NCBI RefSeq assembly: GCF_000427365.1
Contig: NZ_KE386488.1
Coordinates: 1,647,882-1,711,881 of the forward strand
Source: Rikenella microfusus DSM 15922
GTDB lineage: Bacteria; Bacteroidota; Bacteroidia; Bacteroidales; Rikenellaceae
Length of the DNA stretch: 64,000 nucleotides
Direction: 5' to 3'
The notes below the pieces were generated by a model, which saw nothing but the letters and a program-made list of their open reading frames with translations, was not told the origin of the DNA and did no database searches. This document shows, piece after piece, positions 49,507 to 58,388 of the stretch. Position numbers and translations under genes: made by a program. The number at the start of each line of letters is the position of its first letter. Positions within the stretch are counted from its first letter, which is position 1.

Positions 49507-50895
49507 TTATCTGGTTTTTCTCTGATTATTTAATTTGTTTTTCTGCTCGCCCCACAGAAGGTCGGAAGACGAACCGCCACCTCCTGTGCCGACATGGGCT
49601 TGTGCCGGACCGCCAATGGCAAGGGTAAAAGCCGCACCCAACAGCTCGGCCTGCCTTGTGCTTACCTGCTCCTGCGGTTCGAATACGGCATTGACAAACT
49701 CCTCGTCCGTGATCTGGCCGTTAAAATGTCTTTGGGCCACATCATAGTCTATCTGGAATTTGGTGTCCTCAAAAAGCTCCTCGCCGACCCGTGTCCAGAT
49801 GTGGAGCGACGGGTTCCGGTAGTTGGACACGTTGATTCGGACAAGCTCGGCACCGGATGAGAGGCTATAACGCTGAGGGTTTGCCTTACGGTCAAGCAGG
49901 CCTATCTGTTTTCGCTGCCTGTCTATGACGGCATCTTTCTCTTCTGACTGCCGCTCGGCGGTTTCCGCCCTGCGGATGGCTGCGTCTATCTCTTTCTGGT
50001 AGCCGTTCCGCAGCTTTTCGATTCCTGATTTATGTTGCTCCTGCAACCGTGCCTTTTCTGCCTGAAGAGCCTTAATCTGTTTATTGAGTTCGGCAATCTT
50101 CTCATCCTTGTCCGATAGTTCCTTTTTCGCTTTGGCAAGGTCTCCCTTGCCGAACCACGAGAGGATGGTGTTCCTGCCCTCCTGCGCCTTCTCCACATCT
50201 GCCTGCAACTTGGCTATGTCCTCCTCATAACGGATGACCTGCTGCCTGTAATAATCCGAATTTGCCTGATGTTTGGCGGTGGAGCCGACAATGCCCCGCT
50301 GCAGCCCGAACGGTTTCATGGCCGCAGCATAGCTGTTCTGGTATTCGTGCAGCCGCGTACGTCGCATCACATCATCCGCCGACAGCCGGGGACCGGATTT
50401 CGTTTCATACTTCTTCTCACCCTCACGTTTCCTGCGGACTCGCTCCCCGGTCACAATGGGAACGATGGTGGCGTGCAGGTGGGGAGTCTTCTCGTCCATG
50501 TGCAGCACGCACGATACAAGGTTCTCATTCCCGAATGCATCCCTTAGCCATTTGAGGTTGGCATCAATCCAACAGTCCAGTCTGCCGCCATTGGCAATCT
50601 TCATCATCTGTTCATGTGTCCCGGTCAGGATGATACGGATGGCTTTTGTCTGGTTTTTGCCGACCTTGCGGCGCAGCCCGGCCGTGTCGATGCGGTGCTG
50701 TATCGCCTCGGTACGATTGGAAACTCCCTCGGGGAATCTGACCAGCTCACGGTTGAGATGTGTCCGGTCCGTATTGGCATTGACCGGCACATAAATCTTC
50801 CCCTTCGCATCCTTTCTTTCTATATGGCATGACATTCCACTGTCATTACCGCTGCCACGCTGCAGGTGGCAGACCGCGTATTGTGTATTGCTCAT
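49507..50895 (-). CDS. MobV family relaxase (Mob/Pre)
   Basis: A 462-aa relaxase that nicks oriT and pilots single-stranded DNA during mobilisation. The MobV N-terminus MSNTQYAVCHLQRGSG has the nucleophile region, and the metal-binding motif HMDEKTPHLHATIVPI is at residues 131-146. SADDVMRRTRLHEYQ and the segment FGLQRGIVGSTAKHQ are typical of Bacteroides MobV proteins. Residues about 220-330 form a long coiled coil rich in Glu, Lys and Gln. The tail ends in a Gly-rich stretch (HVGTGGGGSSSDLL). A candidate oriT lies directly upstream. Confidence 0.93.
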   Translation of the reverse strand: MSNTQYAVCHLQRGSGNDSGMSCHIERKDAKGKIYVPVNANTDRTHLNRELVRFPEGVSNRTEAIQHRIDTAGLRRKVGKNQTKAIRIILTGTHEQMMKIANGGRLDCWIDANLKWLRDAFGNENLVSCVLHMDEKTPHLHATIVPIVTGERVRRKREGEKKYETKSGPRLSADDVMRRTRLHEYQNSYAAAMKPFGLQRGIVGSTAKHQANSDYYRQQVIRYEEDIAKLQADVEKAQEGRNTILSWFGKGDLAKAKKELSDKDEKIAELNKQIKALQAEKARLQEQHKSGIEKLRNGYQKEIDAAIRRAETAERQSEEKDAVIDRQRKQIGLLDRKANPQRYSLSSGAELVRINVSNYRNPSLHIWTRVGEELFEDTKFQIDYDVAQRHFNGQITDEEFVNAVFEPQEQVSTRQAELLGAAFTLAIGGPAQAHVGTGGGGSSSDLLWGEQKNKLNNQRKTR

Positions 50896-50923
50896 ATCTG
50901 TTCGTTATTTTATTGTTATTCTT

Positions 50924-51058
50924 GTTGTAAAATCCCGTCATACAGTCGGAGGCATACCAGGGAGCCTGATGGGTGCCCCTCGGCTTATGGGCTTTTTGAC
51001 TGCCGGACGCGAAGCGGAGGCGGTGAAAATGCCCTAATAAGCTACGGGATTTTACAAC
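50924..51058. other. Candidate origin of transfer (oriT)
   Basis: A perfect 15-bp inverted repeat, GTTGTAAAATCCCGT at 50924-50938 and its complement at 51044-51058, brackets 105 bp with further short GC-rich symmetry (GACTGCCGGACGC, GCGGAGGCGG). It occupies the gap just upstream of the MobV relaxase gene, where oriT of such elements lies. The nick site cannot be placed. Confidence 0.6.
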
Positions 51059-51098
51059 CCCTTTCCCCTGGGACAGCAAGCTGTCCGATGCCTTTCCG

Positions 51099-52166
51099 TC
51101 ATTCCACTCTCCCTGCATCCACCAGTTCGAGGTCGAAGGTGTCGATGAATGTCAGCAGTACGGGGTTGCGTTCTATCATCCTCGCAAGGATCATCTGCGG
51201 AGTGTCCTCCATCAGCAGGAAGTCGGCGATGTCCAGTCCCTGACTGCGCTGCTCATTGGTCGCTATCCTTTCCAGTAGGTCGGAACATGTGGCACGCCTG
51301 CATACGGATTCCAGCATCGGCAGCCGTCGCCGCCATTCCTCCGTTGCCTTAAGGTCGGGGAAAAGAATCACCTCCCGTCCGTCCAATGCCTGCACCGCTT
51401 CGCCGTTGAAGCACCCGTGCATCCCTCCGGTGGCAAGCCAGATGAAATCGGGGATGAAAAGGGCGGCGACCAGTGCCGTCTTCTCGCTCTCGACAATGGC
51501 TACAGGTTTGGCGGACATTACGGCGAAACTGTCCGACAGCAGGTGCTCTCCGAACAGGCATTGCTTCATCCTGAAGTCCGGCACCTTCCTCACGGAATGT
51601 ACCCAGCTTACCTGGTTGAAGGGTTCCTTGATCCGGTGTCCCGTTTCAGCGTCATAGCCCATGATCTTGCCCGCACGCACATTGCCGTTACGGTCTATCT
51701 GCCAGAATACGGCTGCTCCGCCCCACATCCTTGACGTGCCTACCCGATAGAGGCGGAACAGCCTGTCCGTATCCTCCTTGCCGGCCACCTTGGTGAAGTA
51801 GCGGTATAAGGGGTTGATGTCGTACCTGCGCATGGACTGCTCCACCCAATCAGAGGGAAGAAAGGATATTTGTGGCTTCTGTTCGGGCTGTGGCTTTGCC
51901 AACGCTTTTGCAACTATCGGTGTGCCGCCGTTCCTTTCCTGTTCATTCAATTTTTCTTTGACAGTCGGATTGTCCCGGAAGTATTCTTTCGGAGTATAGT
52001 GGTAGCCGCAACTGTTGATGTGGTCGCAGATGCCCACATGGTCAGGGAAGGCAATCTCTCCCTCCTCGTCGATATAATGGGTGAAGCAGGACTTCCTGCC
52101 GCACTCCGGACAGACGGTCTTGCTGCCCGGACGGTATTTCTGTAGATGGAATCTGTGTTCGGTCAT
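51099..52166 (-). CDS. Toprim/primase-like protein of mobile element
   Basis: A 355-aa protein. The N-terminus is a zinc-finger-like region (CPECGRKSCFTHYID, then CDHINSCGYHY), which fits a CHC2-type primase finger. The middle has a Toprim-like strand PVAIVESEKTALVAALF near residue 230 and the acidic DLKATEEWRRRLPMLE further on. This is the DUF6371-type replication protein found beside DUF3987 genes in Bacteroidales elements. The start at 52166 (MTEHRFHLQKYRPGSK) is chosen because the longer frame adds only 18 residues that read from upstream non-coding DNA. It probably primes replication of the excised element. Confidence 0.8.
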   Translation of the reverse strand: MTEHRFHLQKYRPGSKTVCPECGRKSCFTHYIDEEGEIAFPDHVGICDHINSCGYHYTPKEYFRDNPTVKEKLNEQERNGGTPIVAKALAKPQPEQKPQISFLPSDWVEQSMRRYDINPLYRYFTKVAGKEDTDRLFRLYRVGTSRMWGGAAVFWQIDRNGNVRAGKIMGYDAETGHRIKEPFNQVSWVHSVRKVPDFRMKQCLFGEHLLSDSFAVMSAKPVAIVESEKTALVAALFIPDFIWLATGGMHGCFNGEAVQALDGREVILFPDLKATEEWRRRLPMLESVCRRATCSDLLERIATNEQRSQGLDIADFLLMEDTPQMILARMIERNPVLLTFIDTFDLELVDAGRVE

Positions 52167-52301
52167 GATACTCTCTTTTGTAGATTTCTGCAAGTGAAAA
52201 CCTCCATTTGCAGTTTGCAATTCTTGCAGTCTTGCAGGAATTCTACTTTTCCGTCACTTCGAGACTGCAAAACTGCAAAGACTGCAGGCTGCAACAAGGG
52301 G

Positions 52302-53720
52302 TCATCCGTTGCAGTTTTGGGCTGGCGGTTCATTGTCATTTTCATTAGATTTGCCAGATTTATCATATATGACTTTCTCGTAATGCCCGGCCTTGGCCTT
52401 ACGCAGCAGCCCGCTCCTGCACAGTTCCTTGAGGTAGTTCATCACCGTGCGCTCGCTGACATTCTGCTGTTCCTTGCCTGTGGCGATGGCAGTCTTCGTG
52501 TCGAAAGTGTCCGGCAGCAATGACAGCAGTACCTTGGGCGGTTCCTCGCACATGTCTTCCGCCACGAATGAACGGATGCGGCGGTACGAGTCCTCGAAAT
52601 AACCGTTCAGCCGGACAGCGGCTTTTACCGATACCATATCCACAGACTGCAGATGGCTCTCGCCGGAAGCATACCGCAGCACCTGCATGAGCAGGGCCAG
52701 CCGTGCCACCTGCGCCGGATGCTTCATCTCACGGCTGTCCACCTCGGCATCGTCCTCTATCCGGTTGATGCGTTCCACTTTCCTGTTCCACCATGAGAAG
52801 AAATACTCTTTTGCCTCCCTGTCCATGGACAGCACATGGGATATCCTTTCTTCCTCTCCCGTGTCATAGTCCAGAGCGAGTACCTTGCCAAGTATCTGCT
52901 CCCAGCGTGCCGCTGCCAGAGATGCCCTGTCCTCCCCGCCATCATCCCAATCAGTCCATTTTGACACTTCACGGGACTTGGGCAGCACGAACAGGATACG
53001 GTCGAGCAGTCCGTTCTCCTCGAAGCCTTTCGTGAGCAGTTCGTGTACACGCTTGGTCTGCGTAGTTCCGACGATATTGATGCATGGCTGTTCTATATGT
53101 ACGGGTACAGTGTTGCCGACCCTTGTCACATCCAGAGCCCCGCCGCTCCATGCCGTGAGCAACTGCTCTATGAGCTGTCCGTTGGTATAGCGGTTGGCGG
53201 AGTTGAACATCCCCATGATCTCGTCCACGAGGATGACCACGCTACGGGGATTGTTGCTGTGCGTCAGCAGGAGCGATTCGGGGGTGAAGTCGGACACGAC
53301 GGTACGCCGCAGCACGGGCTTCTTCCCGATTTCCCCGGCTGCTTTCCATACCTCCAATTCCGACTCATACGCCTTGAACAGGGCATAGTCGTGCTTCCGT
53401 ATGGGGCGGTATGCCGCCTCCAGCGGCGGTGTCTTGCCCAGTCCCGGCCTGCCCACGAGGATGATGTAGAGGGCGGCATTGCTCTGCCATTCGCCTTTGA
53501 TGCGGATACGGTAGGTGCCGCCCAATGCCGCAGATACAGCCGAAATCATGGCTGTCGCTATGAACTCTGTCTTGTAGTTCTCGTACCGGGCCATGTCAAG
53601 GATGACGGATTGAACCGTCTGCGGGAACACTTCCAAAGGGAAGCCGGTGTCTTCGGTATGTTCCGCCTCCATGCGGATCATGTTGCACAGTTCAAGTCGG
53701 GTGTTTGTCATGTCAGCCAT
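52302..53720 (-). CDS. DUF3987 replication-type ATPase
   Basis: A 472-aa P-loop protein: Walker A VGRPGLGKTPPLEAAYRPI near residue 88, Walker B VVILVDEIMGMFN near 165, and sensor-like NIVGTTQTKRVHELL near 215. It fits the DUF3987 family, which is helicase/primase-associated and common in Bacteroides mobilizable elements. The C-terminal 80 residues contain a winged-helix-like segment (NVSERTVMNYLKELCRSGLL). Its start overlaps the end of the upstream HTH gene by 8 bp, so they are cotranscribed. Its likely role is replication or maintenance of the excised element. Confidence 0.85.
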   Translation of the reverse strand: MADMTNTRLELCNMIRMEAEHTEDTGFPLEVFPQTVQSVILDMARYENYKTEFIATAMISAVSAALGGTYRIRIKGEWQSNAALYIILVGRPGLGKTPPLEAAYRPIRKHDYALFKAYESELEVWKAAGEIGKKPVLRRTVVSDFTPESLLLTHSNNPRSVVILVDEIMGMFNSANRYTNGQLIEQLLTAWSGGALDVTRVGNTVPVHIEQPCINIVGTTQTKRVHELLTKGFEENGLLDRILFVLPKSREVSKWTDWDDGGEDRASLAAARWEQILGKVLALDYDTGEEERISHVLSMDREAKEYFFSWWNRKVERINRIEDDAEVDSREMKHPAQVARLALLMQVLRYASGESHLQSVDMVSVKAAVRLNGYFEDSYRRIRSFVAEDMCEEPPKVLLSLLPDTFDTKTAIATGKEQQNVSERTVMNYLKELCRSGLLRKAKAGHYEKVIYDKSGKSNENDNEPPAQNCNG

Positions 53721-54066
53721 TTTTCTTCTTGCAATAGGATGTCACACTCTCGGACTTGCCTCCCGTCTGCACTCGGTGGACATCCGACTTGGCGTACATG
53801 TTCTTGTTGCCCACCTTGACGGGGACGAGGTAGCCGCGCTTCGCCCACAGGTTGAGCGTGCCCTCACATACATTGAGCAATTCACGGACTTGTTTCGTAT
53901 TGAGCCATGTCTCTTCTGCCTCACGCTTCATGGCGGCGTCCCTTTCCTCCTGCTGCGCCATGATGGTGCGCTGCACGATGGACTCGGCAAACATCTTCAG
54001 GTCGGCGGGCGTGACTTCCAGTTTCACGTTCGCGCCCTGTTCGACCAGACTTTCTATGGTAATCAT
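53713..54066 (-). CDS. Excisionase-like helix-turn-helix protein
   Basis: A 117-aa protein. Residues about 53-105 form a MerR/excisionase-type winged helix: WLNTKQVRELLNVCEGTLNL WAKRGYLVPVKVGNKNMYAKSD (split across the turn). The N-terminal half is a charged helix. Such proteins are encoded next to integrase modules and act as recombination directionality factors or regulators. It heads the operon with the DUF3987 and primase-like genes. A palindrome and a -7 box are found upstream. Confidence 0.85.
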   Translation of the reverse strand: MITIESLVEQGANVKLEVTPADLKMFAESIVQRTIMAQQEERDAAMKREAEETWLNTKQVRELLNVCEGTLNLWAKRGYLVPVKVGNKNMYAKSDVHRVQTGGKSESVTSYCKKKNG

Positions 54067-54178
54067 AAATATCAGTTTTGAAGTTTGTGATGACCATCTT
54101 CAAAAGTTCCCTGATGCCCCGCTTCCGATGGCTTATAAAAGAGAAGCACCGCCGACCCTCGGGAAAAGGTTGACGGTG

Positions 54179-54243
54179 CAAAAGTATATGGGAATTGAAA
54201 CGGATTGATATATAAGGCCTTGTCTTAAATTGTCATGACAATT
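54179..54243 (-). promoter_or_regulatory. Promoter box and 16-bp palindrome upstream of HTH gene
   Basis: On the minus strand TACTTTTG (plus 54179-54186) fits the -7 consensus. Upstream of it is the perfect palindrome AATTGTCATGACAATT at 54228-54243, a likely protein-binding site. A second imperfect hairpin (CACCGCCGACC/GGTTGACGGTG) lies in the untranslated leader at about 54148-54178. Confidence 0.6.
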
Positions 54244-54280
54244 CAAGTCTGCATGACCATGTAAAACGGCTCATTTTGCC

Positions 54281-55414
54281 TTATCCGGCCACAGTTTCCG
54301 CTTCATCATCAGAGATGATTTTCTTGATTTCTGCCGCCAGTGTCCGGAACAGTTCCCGGTTCTCGTCGCTTTCGATGAGCGGGGCGGACTGGTCCCTGCC
54401 GTCTTTGATTACGTGCTTTGCCGTCTTCAGGAAGCCGACCGCCTGCCGTATGGCGCTCTCGCTTTTCAGCGAGGGCAGGTCGGGGAACTGCAGTGCCATC
54501 CCCACACTGTACTCCTTGGCGGCGTGCATTCCGGCCACCAGCTGTAGGTCTTTCAGCACATAGAACGGGAGTGCCTGATGTACGGCACTCGTGTTTATGG
54601 AGACGAAACGGCGGATGCATTGCAGGACTTCCTCCCTGTTTCCGCACTTGAGATAATCCGCAAGTGGCCGCTCCTGTATTTTCTTCTTTCCGGCCGCCCG
54701 CTGCGCCTGCGGCACCGTACCGCTGCCGGAGTCCGTTGCTGCCGGGTTGCCTCCGGTATCACCGCCACCCATCCCGTCCTTTAAGGACTGCAAAGCCCAT
54801 TCGCCGATGCTGCCTTTCTCAATGGCACCTTTCATGGCGAAATGTTCGTCCCAGTCCTCCTGCGTGCGGAAGCCATTCTTTATGGACACCTCGATAATCT
54901 GCCTGACGACAATGGAGCAGCCCATCCGCTCGGCGTTCCCTGCCTTGGGATGCCCAGCCTGCCTGCTGACCATGTCCACCATGGCCTCGAAACTCTTGCC
55001 GTAATACAGCCAGCTCAATACAAGAGGGGCGGACAGGGTCACGCGGCGTTTTCTCAGGCTCTGTCTGAAAATGTATCTCATCCTGCCCCAGAAGGAGGAC
55101 GGAGGAGAAGTCGCATCCTCTTCCCTCTGTTTCCTGTAAAGTTCCACGATCTGCTCCGGCACCGCGTTCTCTTTAAAATGGAGGCCTATGTTCTCGAATC
55201 CGTCCGTGCTGTCGTCACACCATGATATCTGCCATTCCTTTTTGATGCCGGGCAGCTGCCTGAATATGGCCCGGCATACGGCAAGGTACTGCACCTCGTT
55301 CCCGTCCGCCATCATTTTCGCGAAGCGGGTGTATTCCTCCCTGTGTGCGTCCTTCCACTGGAGGATGTCCGCCTTGAACTGTTCGTATGTCTGTTTCTGC
55401 TCGTCCATATTCAT
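54281..55414 (-). CDS. DUF6043-like mobile-element protein, function unknown
   Basis: A 377-aa, mostly helical, charged protein with no catalytic motif that I can identify. Features: an N-terminal helix (QTYEQFKADILQWKDAHREE), a basic region SLRKRRVTLSAPLVLSWLYY near residue 125, a low-complexity Gly/Ala linker near residues 225-250 (GGGDTGGNPAATDSGSGT), and a C-terminal helical domain. Its place between the integrases and the HTH gene matches proteins I associate with DUF6043 in Bacteroides elements, but this family label is from memory. A run of ten G (plus strand) lies 18-27 bp upstream of its start. Confidence 0.6.
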   Translation of the reverse strand: MNMDEQKQTYEQFKADILQWKDAHREEYTRFAKMMADGNEVQYLAVCRAIFRQLPGIKKEWQISWCDDSTDGFENIGLHFKENAVPEQIVELYRKQREEDATSPPSSFWGRMRYIFRQSLRKRRVTLSAPLVLSWLYYGKSFEAMVDMVSRQAGHPKAGNAERMGCSIVVRQIIEVSIKNGFRTQEDWDEHFAMKGAIEKGSIGEWALQSLKDGMGGGDTGGNPAATDSGSGTVPQAQRAAGKKKIQERPLADYLKCGNREEVLQCIRRFVSINTSAVHQALPFYVLKDLQLVAGMHAAKEYSVGMALQFPDLPSLKSESAIRQAVGFLKTAKHVIKDGRDQSAPLIESDENRELFRTLAAEIKKIISDDEAETVAG

Positions 55415-55455
55415 ATTGCATTGTCTGTGGAGGGGGGGGGAAAACAGGGAAATTA

Positions 55456-56787
55456 TCAGTCCAGAAGGTTTACCAGTTCCTTCTTCATCTCGTCGTCAAT
55501 CTTCCGGTACCGGGCAAAGGCACGGCTGCCCTCCGAATGTCCCGACATGGAGGCTATCAGGTTCGGGTCCTTGACCTGCCTGTAGAGGTTGCCGATGAAG
55601 GTCTTGCGTGCCGTATGGGTAGATGCCACCTCGTACAGGGGTCTTGCCACATCCTCCCTTGTCTTGGGGTCGAGTACTATGACCTTGCGGTCGATGCCCA
55701 CATACTTGAGTATCTCCTTTATCTTCTTGTTGTAGCCGAAGTGCGAGAACCGGGGGAGCAGGGCGTTCTCCAGATCCTTGTAGCGTTCAAGTATCTCCCG
55801 TGCCTTTTGGTTGAGCGGTACACGCACCGTATTGGCATGCTCCATCTTCGTCTTCTGCGGGATGTACTCCACGAAACCGTCCACGATATTGGCCTTGGTC
55901 AGCCTGTTCAGGTCGCTCACGCGGCATCCTATCAGGCACTGGAACATGAAGATGTCACGGTAGACCGGGTAGGTAGTTCCCATGCCGCTCAGGTCTGCAT
56001 AGTACACCTTGTCCCGCTCTTCGAGTGTCAGGTAGAACGGGTCGCCGTACATCGGCCGGGCAATCTGGTACTGGTCGAAGGGGTTGTTCCTTGTCAGTCC
56101 GCGCTTGATGCACCACTTGACGACGGTGCGGATGCGGTAGAGCGACCCTGACATGCTGTTCTCGGAACGCTTCTGCCCGACATCACGGTGCTTCTCGTTC
56201 CGGTAGAATACGGGATACATGTCCACATACCTGTATTCTTCCTGCATCCACAGTTTGAAGTCCCTGATGTCGTCCGCCGTAATGGTGTCGATGCAGAGGT
56301 GGAAGCCCCGCTGGTGCAGCACTTCGTGGCGGAAACGCTCGTAGCGCAGCACCTTGTTGAGATTGTCGAGATGGTGTTTCCGGCTTTCGTCCGCGAGCGG
56401 TGTTTCCTCGATGTATTTCCGTATCTGGTACGAGAGCAGGTACTCGTCGGCTTTGTTGCCGCCCCTTGCGTTGATGTTGGGATGGTGGTATTCCTCTATC
56501 AGGCTTTTGAGCCAGTTGCCGTCCACGCCCCGGTGGTACTCTTTCGTTATGAGGTGGGTGATCTGCTGCACGTCCTTGTCGAAGGCCATCTTCTTCTCCT
56601 CCGACACCAGAACCACGCGGGGCTTGTAGCCCTGCCGTTCCGGGCTCCAATGGTTGGGGTTGATGGACAGTTCACTTGCGGCCTTGATGTCCACACCGCC
56701 GATGTCACGGACACGGAAATAGACCCGTGCCTGGTCGGTGATGTTGTTCTTGGCGGCGGTCTTCCGGATGAATGCGGTCACTTTCAT
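55456..56787 (-). CDS. Tyrosine recombinase 1 (downstream integrase)
   Basis: A 443-aa site-specific recombinase of the Bacteroidetes phage-integrase type. An N-terminal arm-binding domain (VYFRVRDIGGVDIKAASELS) and a SAM-like core-binding domain (residues about 120-220) precede the catalytic domain. The catalytic residues are visible: Arg in LIGCRVSDLNRL, His-x-x-Arg in STHTARKTFIGN, His in MSGHSEGSRAF, and the nucleophile Tyr in FARYRKI. It lies 21 bp after the second integrase gene and is clearly its paralog. Confidence 0.93.
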   Translation of the reverse strand: MKVTAFIRKTAAKNNITDQARVYFRVRDIGGVDIKAASELSINPNHWSPERQGYKPRVVLVSEEKKMAFDKDVQQITHLITKEYHRGVDGNWLKSLIEEYHHPNINARGGNKADEYLLSYQIRKYIEETPLADESRKHHLDNLNKVLRYERFRHEVLHQRGFHLCIDTITADDIRDFKLWMQEEYRYVDMYPVFYRNEKHRDVGQKRSENSMSGSLYRIRTVVKWCIKRGLTRNNPFDQYQIARPMYGDPFYLTLEERDKVYYADLSGMGTTYPVYRDIFMFQCLIGCRVSDLNRLTKANIVDGFVEYIPQKTKMEHANTVRVPLNQKAREILERYKDLENALLPRFSHFGYNKKIKEILKYVGIDRKVIVLDPKTREDVARPLYEVASTHTARKTFIGNLYRQVKDPNLIASMSGHSEGSRAFARYRKIDDEMKKELVNLLD

Positions 56788-56808
56788 ATGTATGTCCTCC
56801 TTTCTGTC

Positions 56809-58107
56809 TTAGTCTATCATTTCCACAAGCCTGCGCTTCATGTCATCGTCTATCGTGCGGTAGCGGCTGAACGCCCTGCTGCCCTCCACATGCCCCGACA
56901 TGGAGGCGATAAGGTTTGGGTCGGGCACCTGCCTGTAAAGATTGCCCACGAAGGTCTTGCGTGCCGTGTGGCTGCTGGCCACCTCGTACAGGGGCTTCTG
57001 CACGGTGTTGTAGCCGTGCGTGTCGAGGATGGTGACCATCCTGTCTAAGCCGCAACGCTTCAGCAGCTCCCGTATGCCGAGGTTGTAGGTGTGTATCTGC
57101 TTGAACGGGAACAGCCTGTCGGCATTGGCATCGTAGCGTTCCAGTATCTTCAACGCCTTCTCGTGCAGGGGTACCCTGACAGTCTTCGCCTCGCATTTCT
57201 TCGTCTTCTGCGGCATGTATTCCAGAAAACCGTCCTTGATATTGTCCCTCGTGAGCCTGTAAAGGTCACCCACGCGACAGCCGACATAGCAGTGGAACAC
57301 GAAGATGTCACGGATGACGGCCAGCTTCGGGTTGTCGTTCAGGTCTGCGTCATAAAGGATGTTTCTTTCTTCGGAAGTGAGGAAGAACGGGTCGCCGTAG
57401 GTAGGCTCCTTACAGCCGTAGAGGGCATAGACCTCGTTGTCGGAATACCTCATCTTCTTGCACCAGTGCAGGAAGGTGCAGAACAAATTCATGATGTTGA
57501 TGACGGTCGTGCCGGAAAGCGGTCTCGGCCTGTGGTTGATGAGCAGGCGGGGAGCGTAGAAGTCGAGATGTTCCTGCCGCAGCAGGTATTCGTTCACCAC
57601 ATAATCCCGGAAAGCGTTCATTTGCTCCAGCGTGACGGTCTCCACGAAGAGGGTGAAGTCCGCCTCGCCCAATATCTCCCGGCGGTAGTCGTGGTAGCGG
57701 GTCATCTTGCGCTCGAAGCGGACGATATGCTCCTTTGTTCTCTCCGCACCGTCAAACTTCTCCAGATACTCGTGGACACGGGCGAGCAGGTTCGGGTGGT
57801 TGCGCTCGAAGGCGCGAATAGGGTACAGCACATCCTCTATGACTTGTCTCATCCACCGGCTGTCCGCCTTGTCCGAAAAGGTCTTCTCCGCCCGCTCGAT
57901 GATGGCGGCAATCTGTTCCGGCAGCCGTTTCTGCTCGGCGGCGGGCACGGCTGTCGTGCGCCTGTAGCTGAGGGTATCGGTGTCCCAATACCTGTCCTGC
58001 ACTTCAAGTGTGGAAACGACCTTTATGTCCACATTTTTATCCCTGACCCGGAAACAGATGTTCGAGGTCTCTGGGGAGCACTTTTTCAGATAGACGGAAA
58101 CTTTCAT
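56809..58107 (-). CDS. Tyrosine recombinase 2 (border-proximal integrase)
   Basis: A 432-aa recombinase, paralogous to the one downstream. It has Arg in YVGCRVGDLYRL, His-x-x-Arg in SSHTARKTFVGN, His in MSGHVEGSRAF and Tyr in FSRYRTI. Both C-termini end in nearly the same pattern (MKRRLVEMID here, MKKELVNLLD there), which shows duplication. The start at 58107 (MKVSVYLKKCSPE) aligns with the paralog start MKVTAFIRKTAA; upstream ATGs add up to seven residues. A TACCTTTG -7 box lies at plus 58133-58140. Being nearest the border, this gene is probably the one whose product acts at the adjacent site. Confidence 0.93.
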   Translation of the reverse strand: MKVSVYLKKCSPETSNICFRVRDKNVDIKVVSTLEVQDRYWDTDTLSYRRTTAVPAAEQKRLPEQIAAIIERAEKTFSDKADSRWMRQVIEDVLYPIRAFERNHPNLLARVHEYLEKFDGAERTKEHIVRFERKMTRYHDYRREILGEADFTLFVETVTLEQMNAFRDYVVNEYLLRQEHLDFYAPRLLINHRPRPLSGTTVINIMNLFCTFLHWCKKMRYSDNEVYALYGCKEPTYGDPFFLTSEERNILYDADLNDNPKLAVIRDIFVFHCYVGCRVGDLYRLTRDNIKDGFLEYMPQKTKKCEAKTVRVPLHEKALKILERYDANADRLFPFKQIHTYNLGIRELLKRCGLDRMVTILDTHGYNTVQKPLYEVASSHTARKTFVGNLYRQVPDPNLIASMSGHVEGSRAFSRYRTIDDDMKRRLVEMID

Positions 58108-58221
58108 CTGCATCGCTTTTTGAATCACACCGCAAAGGTAAATAAATTCCCGTATATGTTCCCATATATCCCGAAGAAATCTGCAACGAATTAAGACAAA
58201 TTAAAAAGTCTTTCCCGAATC

Positions 58222-58231
58222 TGATACCGCA
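58222..58231. repeat. Candidate right attachment repeat
   Basis: TGATACCGCA, direct repeat of 38216-38225, 115 bp outside the integrase start. Confidence 0.4.
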
Positions 58232-58388
58232 TAAAATGCAGTATATCAACTGTTATATTTGCACTTGTTTAGCTCTTTTTTTCATTTCGGGCTGTATCAG
58301 ACTTCCCAAATATCATATATTGCAGTTCCACACTTTCTTTTTGTGTTATCGTCTCAGGAGTCGGGCGATCCGAAAATCAAACAAATCG

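Larger units (their letters stand above)
38216..58231. mobile_element. Integrative mobilizable element, about 20 kb, with defence cargo
   Basis: All genes from 38280 to 58107 are on the minus strand. From the right: two tandem tyrosine recombinases, a DUF6043-like protein, an excisionase-like HTH protein, DUF3987 ATPase, primase-like protein, oriT-like inverted repeat and MobV relaxase, then a defence operon. No conjugation (Tra) genes are present, so the element would need a helper for transfer. The 10-bp direct repeat TGATACCGCA at 38216-38225 and 58222-58231 is the best border candidate; the borders are therefore approximate. GC is far lower than the host in the cargo (38.3-49.4 kb) and different in the backbone. 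Confidence 0.85.

Noticed and set aside
58128-58140. ACCGCAAAG near the integrase, also found at the left border, as attachment site
   Set aside because: It overlaps the integrase -7 box (TACCTTTG on the minus strand), which explains the sequence; the repeat at 58222 is longer and better placed.
58266-58280. TGTTTAGCTC as a third copy of the hairpin leader
   Set aside because: No AACTAACG partner or inverted-repeat arm follows, and it lies only five bases after the -7 box.
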